Position numbers and translations under genes: made by a program. From assembly GCA_002299125.1 (NCBI GenBank), contig DBNU01000199.1, positions 1 through 6,967 on the forward strand: a stretch of 6,967 nt of DNA. The letters are read 5' to 3'. Positions 1-6,475 of this stretch are shown here, piece by piece; the stretch's first letter is position 1; each line of letters begins with the position of its first letter. A model generated the notes under the pieces. It made no database searches. It saw nothing but the letters and a program-made list of their open reading frames with translations, and was not told the DNA's origin. The stretch comes from Proteobacteria bacterium UBA664 (GTDB taxonomy: Bacteria > Pseudomonadota > Gammaproteobacteria > UBA7966).

Positions 1-1
1 C

Positions 2-736
2 TACGGTGCACTTGATGGACGCAGCGGCACGCAGTTCGATAGTAAGCGCAACGCCGCCATCCAGGCGAACGAATCGGCGAATCTGTCTATTGCCTTTCCA
101 TCTACATACGACGACCCGGAACTGGGGCGTGTCGCGGAAGTGAGTGCCCCGCGCATCGAACGCGCCCTTGCATTCGCCGATCTCTACGGAGCGCTCGGTG
201 GTAGAAGCCGCAATGGTTGGGGGTCTTTCCAACTCGATCCTGGTGAAGGCACGCAGGCACTCACAGGCACCCTGCCCGTTCGCGACTGGCAACAATGCCT
301 CGACCGCGACTGGCCACACGCAATCGGCCAAGACGACGGGGGACCGCTCATCTGGCAAACCAGAGCACACGACGACTGGTTGACGCTGATGAAGACGCTG
401 GCCATCGTCAAGATCGGGTTGCGCACGCAATTCTCGTTCCGGACCGGAAAGGACGCACCCAAGCCGGAGGAGCGGCACTGGCTGAGTTACCCCGTGACGA
501 AACACAACGTGTCGGGGTGGCGCGAAAAAGGAAAGGGCGACTTCCGTCTGCCCAATTCGCTGCGCTTCAAGGTACGCCGCGCGGGCGACGGCAAGCTCGT
601 CGGCGTCATCTTCCATGTACCGCACCTGCCACCGAGAGACTTCCGGCCGGATCGTCAGGCCATCGAGATGGTCTGGGCGCAGGTTCACCGCTTTCTCGAC
701 CAACCTGCGCAGGGCCTGACTCGAGTTTCCGTCTGA
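2..736 (+). CDS. cmr1: Cmr1 RAMP subunit, type III-B effector (5' end missing)
   Basis: Cmr1 is a RAMP-fold subunit that, with Cmr6, caps the crRNA 3' end of the Cmr effector complex. The frame is open from the window edge, so the gene starts outside; 244 codons and the TGA stop are visible. The key sign is the glycine-rich RAMP loop 'ALGGRSRNGWGSF' at fragment residues 64-76, preceded by the hydrophobic 'ALAFADLYG'. Further on, 'RLPNSLRFKVRR' and 'GVIFHVPHLPPRDF' resemble the C-terminal RAMP domain of the family. A GTG at 140 could be read as a start, but the same frame is open upstream with Cmr1-like sequence, so it is internal. cmr2 follows after 10 nt, so the two are surely cotranscribed. 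The Cmr1 call rests partly on its place at the head of a cmr1-2-3-4-5-6 operon. Another Cmr RAMP protein is less likely. Confidence 0.88.
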   Translation, partial: YGALDGRSGTQFDSKRNAAIQANESANLSIAFPSTYDDPELGRVAEVSAPRIERALAFADLYGALGGRSRNGWGSFQLDPGEGTQALTGTLPVRDWQQCLDRDWPHAIGQDDGGPLIWQTRAHDDWLTLMKTLAIVKIGLRTQFSFRTGKDAPKPEERHWLSYPVTKHNVSGWREKGKGDFRLPNSLRFKVRRAGDGKLVGVIFHVPHLPPRDFRPDRQAIEMVWAQVHRFLDQPAQGLTRVSV

Positions 737-746
737 GGGCAAGCTG

Positions 747-3632
747 ATGAACGATGAACTCCGCTGGCAGACCCAACTCGCCGCCCGTCTGCACGATCCC
801 CCCGAGAAGGCGCTGGTGCTGCTGCGCACGCGCGAAGGCCACGAGGGGGGCACCGTGCGGGCTTTGCTCGAAGAGGTGTTTCCTCAGGGCGTCCCGGCGG
901 ACATCGAAACCGCCTGGAAACGAGCCGACCGTTGGGCGAGCGCGGCTGATCGCGCGGCGTTTCCGAAAGCCGAGGGCGACCGCCGCTACCCGGCATGGCA
1001 GCAGATCCATTTCGCCGACGAGCCGGTCCTGATCCACCCCCTGACGGGCAATGGTCATCGGCTGCAGCCGCTCGCCGACGATGTGGCGGCGACGCAGGCG
1101 CAGACGTTGGGCACCGACCACCTCCGGCGGCTAGTGCAGCGCGACGCGCAAGGGGCAGTCGATGCGCGCCGCAGCGCGTTGGCAATGTGGCGCTTCGGTC
1201 CCGAACTCGAAAGCGAGTTGGCCGAGATCTGGAAGCTGCTCCCGGCCGACAGCCGCGTGCCCGATCACACGATCCACGACCACCTCGATCTCACTGCGGC
1301 GTTTGCCGGCGCGTTCGTGGCCGACCCCGACGATGGCCCCGCGCTTCTGGCGGTGTCGATCGGCCCGGTGCAGGACTTCATAGCGGCGGCGCGCTCGACT
1401 TCCGACCTGTGGGCCGGGTCCCATCTCCTTGCTCGGTTGGCGTGGGAAGCGATGCGTGTGGTCTGCGAAGCTTGCGGACCCGAGGCGATTCTCTTTCCCC
1501 GGCTGCGCGCAGTGCCGCAGGTCGATCTGTGGCTCGTCCGCGATCAAGGGCTACCGAAAGAACTGTTTTCAAGCCGCGAGTGGCGCACGCGTACCACCGA
1601 TGCCAATCCGTTGTTCGCCGCTGCGCTGCCGAACCGCTTCACTGCGCTCGTGCCGGCCGCGCGGGCGTGCGAACTCGCGCAGCGGATCGGCGAGACCGTC
1701 CGCGGCTTCGCCCTCGCCAAAGCGAAGGAGGCCTTCCGATGCCTGCTGCGCGAGGCCGGCATCGACGATCAGCCGGATTTTTATGGCTACGTGCAGATCG
1801 CCCGCCAGCTCCAAGGCTTTCCGGAAGTGCACTGGGCCGCGGTGCCATGGTCGCTCGGCTACGCCGCACCCGATGGCGAAGGCCGCGTGCAGGCGTCCGA
1901 CGAGAAGCTGGCGCAGGCAATGCGGCCGTTCTTCACCGGCGAAGGCAGGCCGGGCTGGCTCGGCACCCGTGCGTGGGAACTCCTCTCGGGTGGCCTGCAA
2001 CTCGATCAGGGTTGGTTCCATCGGCCCAACCCCGGCGCGCTGTACCCGGCGCTGCACGAGTTGCTGGAACGCGCGCTCGGGGCGGTGAAGTCCGCGCGGC
2101 CGTTCGCCCCGGTGAGGGAGGAAGGCTGGCGTTGCGCGCTGACCGGTGAAGGCGAATGGATCACGACGGACGCAGAGCAGATCCGGAAGTCCTATCGGCA
2201 GCAAACCGACACGCTATGGGCCAAGGCGGCCCACAAGCGCCCGAGTTGGGTCAAGTCCGGCGAGCACCTCTCGGCGCTGCCGATGCTCAAGCGGCTGTGG
2301 CCCACGCTGTACGTGGACGAGGTCCGCGATTTCATCCAGGGCGGCGGCATCGACCGCTTCGTCGTCTCGACACACACGATGGCCGTCGCCTCTGCGATCG
2401 AGCGTGCGCTGGATTCGGGCAAGACGCCGGACAGCGACATGGCGCAGGGCGAGCGCGTGGCACTGCCCCGTCGGCTCGATGAAAAACTGCGCAACTCGCC
2501 CGAAGCGCAAGGCTGGCGCCGGGTGCCCGGCTGGCTGGAGGCGGAGATCGACGGCGACGAAGAAGGAGCGGGCGAGCGCGCGCGCAGGCGGCTCGCCGGG
2601 CTGCTGGGCGCGCGCCCCGACACCTACTACGGTCTGCTGCTGATGGACGGCGACGACATGGGCGCGTGGCTTGCCGCCGGTGCCGGCAAAACGCAGCCGG
2701 TTGCCTCGAGCTTTCACCCCGTGATCCGCCAGCGGCTCAAAGAGCGCTTCGGCGGCGACCCGAAGTTCGCCGAATACGCGCGCACGCCGCGCGCGGCGAA
2801 TCCCGCCTGGCACATGGCGATCTCGGAGGCGCTGAACCAGTTCGCGCTGCATCTGGTGCCCGACATCGTCGAACGCCGCCACCTCGGCCGCGTGATCTAC
2901 GCGGGCGGCGACGACGTGCTGGCAATGGTCTCGACATCCGACGCGCTCAACGCCGCCGCCCAACTGCGGGCCGCGTATTCCGGAGCCGCCTTCGGCGACA
3001 CCGGCGCGCAGGAGGCCGAAGGCGGGCGGGAGGCGAAGTTGGGCAGCGGGTGGGCACACTTCGGCGGCCGCGTGCTGCGGCTGATGGGAGACCGGGCCAC
3101 CGCCTCGGCCGGGCTGGTGATCGCGCACCACCAGGCTCCGCTTTCCGCGGTGATGCGCGAGCTGCGCGCGGCGGAAAAGCGCGCCAAGACGCTCACCGGC
3201 AAGGACGCCTGGAGCCTCGCCGTGCTCAAGCGCGGCGGCGGCGCGCTGTACGTCACCGCCAAGTGGGGCGAACCGTTGCGGCTCTTCAATGCGCTGCGCG
3301 AGTTGCTGGCACGGGACGACGTCTCGCGTCGCGCCGCCTTCCACGTTACCGAGTGGCTGGACGACGTGCCGGGTGACCAGCCGGAAATGATAACGGCCAT
3401 GCTCGGTTACCAGACGCAGCGGCAATGCGCGTCCGATGACGCCAAGGACGAAGTGCGCAAGCTCGTTCCGGCCTTGGTGCGCGAAGCCTTCCAGGCCACC
3501 AACCGGGCACCGCGAATCGTGCCGCTCGCATGGCTGGCCGACTTCATGCTGGCCGCCGAGTTCCTCGCGCGCGAGCAGCGACACGCTCGCCTGTGTACGG
3601 AAGGTGGCCAACCGGCAAGGAGGACGGCATGA
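747..3632 (+). CDS. cmr2: Cmr2 / Cas10, large subunit of the type III-B effector
   Basis: This is the 961-residue large subunit, within the usual Cas10 size range. By family knowledge, target RNA binding activates its HD DNase and the Palm domains that convert ATP to cyclic oligoadenylate. Visible motifs in order: HD at residues 16-17 in 'LHDPPEKAL'; 'ADRWASAADR' at 60-69 and 'HPLTG' at 97-101, typical of the Cmr2 HD region; 'SIGPVQDFIAAARSTSDLWA' at 204-223, the strongest family signature; 'DGDDMG' at 634-639 in the first Palm; GGDD at 720-723 in 'IYAGGDDVLAM', the cyclase active site; 'SAGLVIAHHQAPL' at 787-799; and 'AEKRAK' at 809-814. The zinc-finger region is degraded: 'CALT' at 463-466 and 'SALP' at 509-512 stand where CxxC pairs are expected. 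The start is ATG 747, with GAGGG at 735-739 overlapping the cmr1 stop. The stop overlaps the cmr3 start. Confidence 0.97.
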   Translation: MNDELRWQTQLAARLHDPPEKALVLLRTREGHEGGTVRALLEEVFPQGVPADIETAWKRADRWASAADRAAFPKAEGDRRYPAWQQIHFADEPVLIHPLTGNGHRLQPLADDVAATQAQTLGTDHLRRLVQRDAQGAVDARRSALAMWRFGPELESELAEIWKLLPADSRVPDHTIHDHLDLTAAFAGAFVADPDDGPALLAVSIGPVQDFIAAARSTSDLWAGSHLLARLAWEAMRVVCEACGPEAILFPRLRAVPQVDLWLVRDQGLPKELFSSREWRTRTTDANPLFAAALPNRFTALVPAARACELAQRIGETVRGFALAKAKEAFRCLLREAGIDDQPDFYGYVQIARQLQGFPEVHWAAVPWSLGYAAPDGEGRVQASDEKLAQAMRPFFTGEGRPGWLGTRAWELLSGGLQLDQGWFHRPNPGALYPALHELLERALGAVKSARPFAPVREEGWRCALTGEGEWITTDAEQIRKSYRQQTDTLWAKAAHKRPSWVKSGEHLSALPMLKRLWPTLYVDEVRDFIQGGGIDRFVVSTHTMAVASAIERALDSGKTPDSDMAQGERVALPRRLDEKLRNSPEAQGWRRVPGWLEAEIDGDEEGAGERARRRLAGLLGARPDTYYGLLLMDGDDMGAWLAAGAGKTQPVASSFHPVIRQRLKERFGGDPKFAEYARTPRAANPAWHMAISEALNQFALHLVPDIVERRHLGRVIYAGGDDVLAMVSTSDALNAAAQLRAAYSGAAFGDTGAQEAEGGREAKLGSGWAHFGGRVLRLMGDRATASAGLVIAHHQAPLSAVMRELRAAEKRAKTLTGKDAWSLAVLKRGGGALYVTAKWGEPLRLFNALRELLARDDVSRRAAFHVTEWLDDVPGDQPEMITAMLGYQTQRQCASDDAKDEVRKLVPALVREAFQATNRAPRIVPLAWLADFMLAAEFLAREQRHARLCTEGGQPARRTA
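3617..3623 (+). promoter_or_regulatory. Strong Shine-Dalgarno site of cmr3
   Basis: AAGGAGG lies 5 nt before the ATG at 3629, inside the last codons of cmr2. It fixes the cmr3 start at 3629, although the reading frame stays open 33 codons further upstream (from 3530). It is a nearly full match to the 16S anti-Shine-Dalgarno, so cmr3 need not depend only on coupling through the ATGA overlap. Confidence 0.8.
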
Positions 3633-4771
3633 CAGACACAAGCGCCTTCATCGAACCGCTGGATGTGCTGAGCCTGCGCGGCAATCGCCTGTTCGGCGAC
3701 CCCGGAAGCTGGGGCGAATCGCCGATGCCGCCGCCGCCCACTGTCGCCGCCGGTGCGCTGCGCTCGCACCTGCTGGCACGTGCCGGCTTCGATCTGGCCG
3801 CGTTCGCAAAGGGTGACGCGGAACATCCGGCGGTGGGCACGCGTGATCGGCCCGGCACCTTCACGCTGGCGGCATTCCAGCTCGCCCGGCGGTGCGAGGA
3901 TGGCCGCGTCGAGCCGCTGTACCCCCTGCCGGCCGACCTCGTCGTCAACGGCACGGGCGACGCGCGCCGGATCGAGCAGCTTGTGCCGGCGCGCATCGAT
4001 GCGCTGGCCGGCAGCAACCCGCTGCCGCTTTGGCCGGTGCTGGCGCAGGCCGACGAGCGCAGCAAACCGGTGACCGGGCTGTGGCTGACCGCCGACGGTC
4101 TGCGCGCCTGGATGGGCGCGGGAGTGATCGACGCCGCGCGCCACCTCGTCGCAAGCGATTCGCTCTGGAAGACCGAGGCACGGGTGGGCGTCGGACTGGA
4201 TGTCGCCCGCCGCCGCGTCGACGACGGCAAGCTCTTCTCGTTGCAGGCGGTGAGTTTTGCGCGCGATGCCGGTTTCGCGGTGCGGGTGCGCGGCTCGGAT
4301 CTGTCGGAAGGGGTGCTGCGCTTCGGCGGCGATGGTCGTGGTACGCGGCTCGATCCCGCCCGCGTTGACTGGCCCGAACCCGACTGGGACGCGATCACCG
4401 AGGCCCGCCGCGGGCGGCTGCTACTCACGACCCCCGGCCTCTTCGAGCGCGGCTGGCTACCCACCGGTGCCAGCGATCCGACGCCAGTGGACGGTGCCGC
4501 CTTCGATCTGCACGGGGTGCGCGGGCGCATCATCTGTGCCGCGGTGCCGCGCGCGGATGTGGTCTCTGGATGGGATCTCGCACGCTGGCAGCCCAAGCCG
4601 GCACAGCGCAGCGCACCCACCGGCAGCGTTTATTGGCTCGACGAACTCGACGCCACGCCCGCTGCACTACGCAAGCTTGTCGAAACCGGATTGTGGACCG
4701 AGCCGCAGTACAACACCGACATGCGCCGCGCTGAGGGTTTCAACCGTGTGGCGCTGGCGCAGTGGAGATGA
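3629..4771 (+). CDS. cmr3: Cmr3 RAMP subunit (crRNA 5'-tag binding)
   Basis: Cmr3 pairs with Cmr2 at the foot of the complex and, by family knowledge, recognises the 5' repeat-derived tag of the crRNA (a Cas5-like role). The 380 residues show the standard Cmr3 pattern: 'IEPLDVLSLRGNRLFG' at 8-23, followed by 'PPPTVAAGALRSHLL' at 35-49, the family's N-terminal signature; 'WKTEARVGVGLD' at 180-191 and 'GKLFSLQAVSF' at 200-210 in the central part; 'LRFGGDGRGTRL' at 230-241; 'GSVYWLDEL' at 332-340; and a C-terminal 'EGFNRVALAQW' ending at 379. The ATG overlaps the cmr2 stop as ATGA and has a strong ribosome site. The gene is among the most GC-rich parts of the window. Its stop codon lies inside the left copy of a 7-bp direct repeat, and the inverted vapC gene ends only 12 nt further on. 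Confidence 0.95.
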   Translation: MTDTSAFIEPLDVLSLRGNRLFGDPGSWGESPMPPPPTVAAGALRSHLLARAGFDLAAFAKGDAEHPAVGTRDRPGTFTLAAFQLARRCEDGRVEPLYPLPADLVVNGTGDARRIEQLVPARIDALAGSNPLPLWPVLAQADERSKPVTGLWLTADGLRAWMGAGVIDAARHLVASDSLWKTEARVGVGLDVARRRVDDGKLFSLQAVSFARDAGFAVRVRGSDLSEGVLRFGGDGRGTRLDPARVDWPEPDWDAITEARRGRLLLTTPGLFERGWLPTGASDPTPVDGAAFDLHGVRGRIICAAVPRADVVSGWDLARWQPKPAQRSAPTGSVYWLDELDATPAALRKLVETGLWTEPQYNTDMRRAEGFNRVALAQWR

Positions 4772-4773
4772 CC
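4767..4773 (+). repeat. Left copy of the 7-bp direct repeat flanking the toxin-antitoxin module
   Basis: GATGACC occurs here, covering the cmr3 stop codon, and again at 5490-5496 just before cmr4. The two copies enclose the whole inverted toxin-antitoxin pair. The match is exact for 7 bp and ends on both sides (A versus G before it, G versus A after it). It could be a target-site duplication or a microhomology joint. Seven bases can also recur by chance. Confidence 0.45.
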
Positions 4774-4783
4774 GATGCACCGC

Positions 4784-5179
4784 TCAGTCCCACAAGGTCT
4801 TCAAGGGGTAGCGCCGAATCATGCGATCAGGCGTGACCAGTGTCAGCCCGCGTTCGATCGCCTGGCAGATCAGCATGCGGTCGAAGGGATCGCGGTGCAG
4901 CAGCGGCAGTTGTCCGAGATACCGCGCATCACTCTCCTCGAACGCCTGTGCAATCAGGCCATGGGCCTCACGCTGAGCGACAAAATGCGCCCAGGCACCT
5001 TCCGCAGCAAGCACCTCGAGCCTGCCAAGCGCGTGCTTCTGTGTCGCCTCCCAGATCGAGACAGAGCTCACGTACAGATCGTGTTCTGGTTTACTCAACA
5101 CTTCGCGCATGGTTGGCCTCAATGCGGGGTCATCCCAGATGATCCACAGGAACACACACGTATCGAGCAGCAGCTTCAT
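4784..5179 (-). CDS. VapC-type PIN-domain toxin ribonuclease
   Basis: This 131-residue protein is of normal length for a PIN-domain toxin of type II toxin-antitoxin systems. Such toxins cut specific RNAs in the cytoplasm using metal ions held by acidic residues. The four expected acids are visible: D6 in 'LLLDTCVFLW', E44 in 'SVSIWEATQKHALGRL', D100 in 'HRDPFDRMLICQA' and D118 in 'LTLVTPDRMI'. The 'HRDPFDR' wording matches the VapC subgroup usually paired with Phd/YefM-like antitoxins, which is what precedes it. The ATG overlaps the antitoxin stop (ATGA on the minus strand). No strong ribosome site is seen, so translation is probably coupled. The gene runs against the cmr operon and ends 12 nt from the cmr3 stop, with no room for a terminator. 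The active site looks intact, so a functional toxin is likely. Its RNA target cannot be read from the sequence. Confidence 0.93.
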   Translation of the reverse strand: MKLLLDTCVFLWIIWDDPALRPTMREVLSKPEHDLYVSSVSIWEATQKHALGRLEVLAAEGAWAHFVAQREAHGLIAQAFEESDARYLGQLPLLHRDPFDRMLICQAIERGLTLVTPDRMIRRYPLKTLWD

Positions 5180-5472
5180 CGCTGCGGATCCGGGTCAGGC
5201 ATCCACTCGGGATGCAGCGGATCGTCGGGTCGGATCTCGTACCAGTCCGCCAGTTCCTCCTCGCTCATCGGCTCAAGGAACGCAGGCAGCACGCGCCCCA
5301 TTCCCTTCGCCAGCCCGATCGGCCGCTGCTTCTTCTCGGTCGCGCGGGTGATCGGCCGCAGCTCGGCCACCGGCTTGTTGCGCCGGGCGATGATCACCGT
5401 CTCGCCGCGCTCGACGCGGTCGAGCAACTCGGAAAGCCTGGCCTTTGCCTCATGCACGTTGATTGCAGTCAT
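5176..5472 (-). CDS. Phd/YefM-family antitoxin partner of the PIN toxin
   Basis: The N-terminal part is a typical Phd/YefM DNA-binding fold: 'INVHEAKARLSELLDRVERG' at residues 4-23, then 'ETVIIARRNKPVAELRPI' at 24-41. Proteins of this family neutralise the toxin with a C-terminal segment and repress their own promoter as dimers. The following 'GLAKGMGRVLPAFLEPMSEEELADWY' region (53-78) is the usual toxin-binding type. An extra, acidic and proline-rich tail of about 20 residues (79-98) makes it longer than most relatives. The start chosen is ATG 5472, giving 98 residues, because GGAAG lies 6 nt upstream. The TTG at 5478 in the same frame directly abuts that site and would have no spacing. The stop overlaps the toxin start by 4 nt, the classic antitoxin-first layout. 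It lies inverted inside a cmr operon, 42 nt from cmr4. Confidence 0.9.
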   Translation of the reverse strand: MTAINVHEAKARLSELLDRVERGETVIIARRNKPVAELRPITRATEKKQRPIGLAKGMGRVLPAFLEPMSEEELADWYEIRPDDPLHPEWMPDPDPQR

Positions 5473-5495
5473 GACCAACTTCCGTCATGGATGAC
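5468..5495. promoter_or_regulatory. Candidate operator: two GTCAT/ATGAC palindromes
   Basis: GTCATGAC at 5468-5475 is a perfect 8-bp palindrome. GTCAT-GG-ATGAC at 5484-5495 carries the same half-sites with a 2-bp centre. The word ATGACCAA recurs at 5471-5478 and 5491-5498, 20 bp apart or close to two helical turns. The pair brackets the antitoxin ribosome site and start codon. Phd/YefM antitoxins are known to bind short palindromes near their own promoter, so this is a natural place for autoregulation. On the minus strand TAGACT (5510 to 5505) could be a weak -10 box, but no good -35 is visible. The first palindrome overlaps the start codon, so part of its symmetry may be coincidental. Confidence 0.35.
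5479..5483 (-). promoter_or_regulatory. Ribosome binding site deciding the antitoxin start
   Basis: On the minus strand GGAAG stands 6 nt before ATG 5472. This spacing favours ATG over the in-frame TTG at 5478. Confidence 0.55.
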
Positions 5496-5496
5496 C
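5490..5496 (+). repeat. Right copy of the 7-bp direct repeat flanking the toxin-antitoxin module
   Basis: This GATGACC is the second copy of the repeat at 4767-4773. If the two copies are merged, the cmr3 stop is followed by 20 nt, including GGAG, and then the cmr4 ATG. It also overlaps the candidate operator, so the repeat may have another explanation. Confidence 0.45.
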
Positions 5497-5502
5497 AAGA
5501 AC

Positions 5503-5506
5503 GGAG
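5503..5506 (+). promoter_or_regulatory. Ribosome binding site of cmr4
   Basis: GGAG lies 8 nt before ATG 5515. It gives cmr4 its own translation start after the interruption by the inverted module. I see no convincing + strand promoter between the module and cmr4, so transcription probably still comes from upstream of cmr1. Confidence 0.6.
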
Positions 5507-5514
5507 TCTAAACC

Positions 5515-6474
5515 ATGTTTGAACAGCACGCTGCCGTCTTCCTCTATGCCGTAAGCCCGGTGCACATGGGTGCGGGCCAGGCCATTGGGGTCATCGACAA
5601 CCCGATCCAGCGCGAGCGCCATACCCGCCACCCCTGTTTTGCCGGCAGCGGCATCAAAGGTGCGTTGCGACATGCTTGGGAAACACTGTCCGCACGGGTC
5701 AAAGCGGACCAGCAATCGCAGCTCAAGGCGCAGATCGCAGCACTCTTCGGGCCTGAGTCCGGCAACAGCGACCTGCACGCGGGGGCGATCAGTGTCGGCG
5801 ACGCTCAGATCGTCGCCCTCCCTGTACGTTCCCTCAAGGGTGGCTACGTCTACGCGACCTGCCCCGGCGCGCTCGCGCGGGCGCAGCGGTTGTTGGGACT
5901 CATCGAGGTGCAGGCCGATTGGCCGACGCTCCCCGAGGTCAACTCCGGTGAATGCCTGGTCACGCACGCTGGGCTGCTGACGCAACGACAGCGCAACGGC
6001 CAATCGGTTGATGCGCTGCACCTGGAAGCCTTCGAATACACCGCGAAGGGGAAAGACAGCAAGGAGGTGGCCCATATCGCCCGATGGCTCGCCGAGAATG
6101 CGTTGCCCGGGGTAGACGGCTACGCCTACTTTGCGGAGAAGCTCGTGAGAGACCTGGTCGTGCTCTCTGACACCGACTTCGCCTACTTCAGCGAGCACGC
6201 GACACTGGTAGAGCCGCATGTGCGCATCAACCCGGACACCGGAACCGCCGACGATGGGGGGCTGTTCTATACCGAGAACCTGCCGCCGGAGTCGCTGCTG
6301 GTGGCTCCGCTGCTGACGAGCCGCACCCGCACAGGAAAGAAAGAGGACGATCTGGATGCCGTCGCGGTGATGACACAGATGCGGACCGTGATCAACGGCA
6401 GCCTGCTGCAACTTGGAGGAGATGCCACCACGGGTCGCGGGCTGGTAGTGGCCAGAGTCGTGGGGGGCATTTGA
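5515..6474 (+). CDS. cmr4: Cmr4 RAMP backbone subunit, target-RNA endonuclease
   Basis: Cmr4 is the Cas7-like backbone protein that wraps the crRNA and cuts bound target RNA at 6-nt steps. The N-terminal signature is clear in this 319-residue protein: 'YAVSPVHMGAGQAIGVIDNP' at 11-30 followed by 'IQRE', and 'GSGIKGALRHAWE' at 44-56. D28 in 'VIDNPIQRE' matches the position of the catalytic aspartate shown for Cmr4 proteins, so slicing activity is expected. The C-terminus 'LLQLGGDATTGRGLVVARV' is the family's glycine-rich RAMP loop. The length is slightly above the commonest range. Translation starts at ATG 5515, with GGAG 8 nt upstream. It is separated from cmr3 by the inverted toxin-antitoxin module, and the next gene begins 1 nt after its stop. 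Its base composition is visibly less GC-rich than that of cmr2 and cmr3. Confidence 0.95.
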   Translation: MFEQHAAVFLYAVSPVHMGAGQAIGVIDNPIQRERHTRHPCFAGSGIKGALRHAWETLSARVKADQQSQLKAQIAALFGPESGNSDLHAGAISVGDAQIVALPVRSLKGGYVYATCPGALARAQRLLGLIEVQADWPTLPEVNSGECLVTHAGLLTQRQRNGQSVDALHLEAFEYTAKGKDSKEVAHIARWLAENALPGVDGYAYFAEKLVRDLVVLSDTDFAYFSEHATLVEPHVRINPDTGTADDGGLFYTENLPPESLLVAPLLTSRTRTGKKEDDLDAVAVMTQMRTVINGSLLQLGGDATTGRGLVVARVVGGI

Positions 6475-6475
6475 C

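Noticed and set aside
140..736. A complete 198-residue gene starting at GTG 140
   Set aside because: The same frame is open back to the window edge with plausible Cmr1 sequence, so the GTG is an internal valine codon.
2214..3641. A 475-codon open frame on the minus strand inside cmr2
   Set aside because: It is a high-GC shadow of a clear Cas10 gene. Its translation shows no recognisable motif and is poor in hydrophobic core patterns.
3544..4620. A 358-codon minus-strand open frame across cmr3
   Set aside because: It is a low-complexity, S/R/P-rich translation opposite a well-supported Cmr3 gene.
4775..5494. A 239-codon plus-strand frame that would keep the cmr strand coding through the module
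   Set aside because: It is the antisense shadow of the two toxin-antitoxin genes, whose catalytic and DNA-binding motifs are on the minus strand.
5491..5511. A six-codon reading frame (MTKNGV) just before cmr4, as a possible leader peptide
   Set aside because: It is too short to judge, with no dedicated ribosome site and no attenuator-like structure. It is probably a by-product of the reconstructed cmr3-cmr4 junction.
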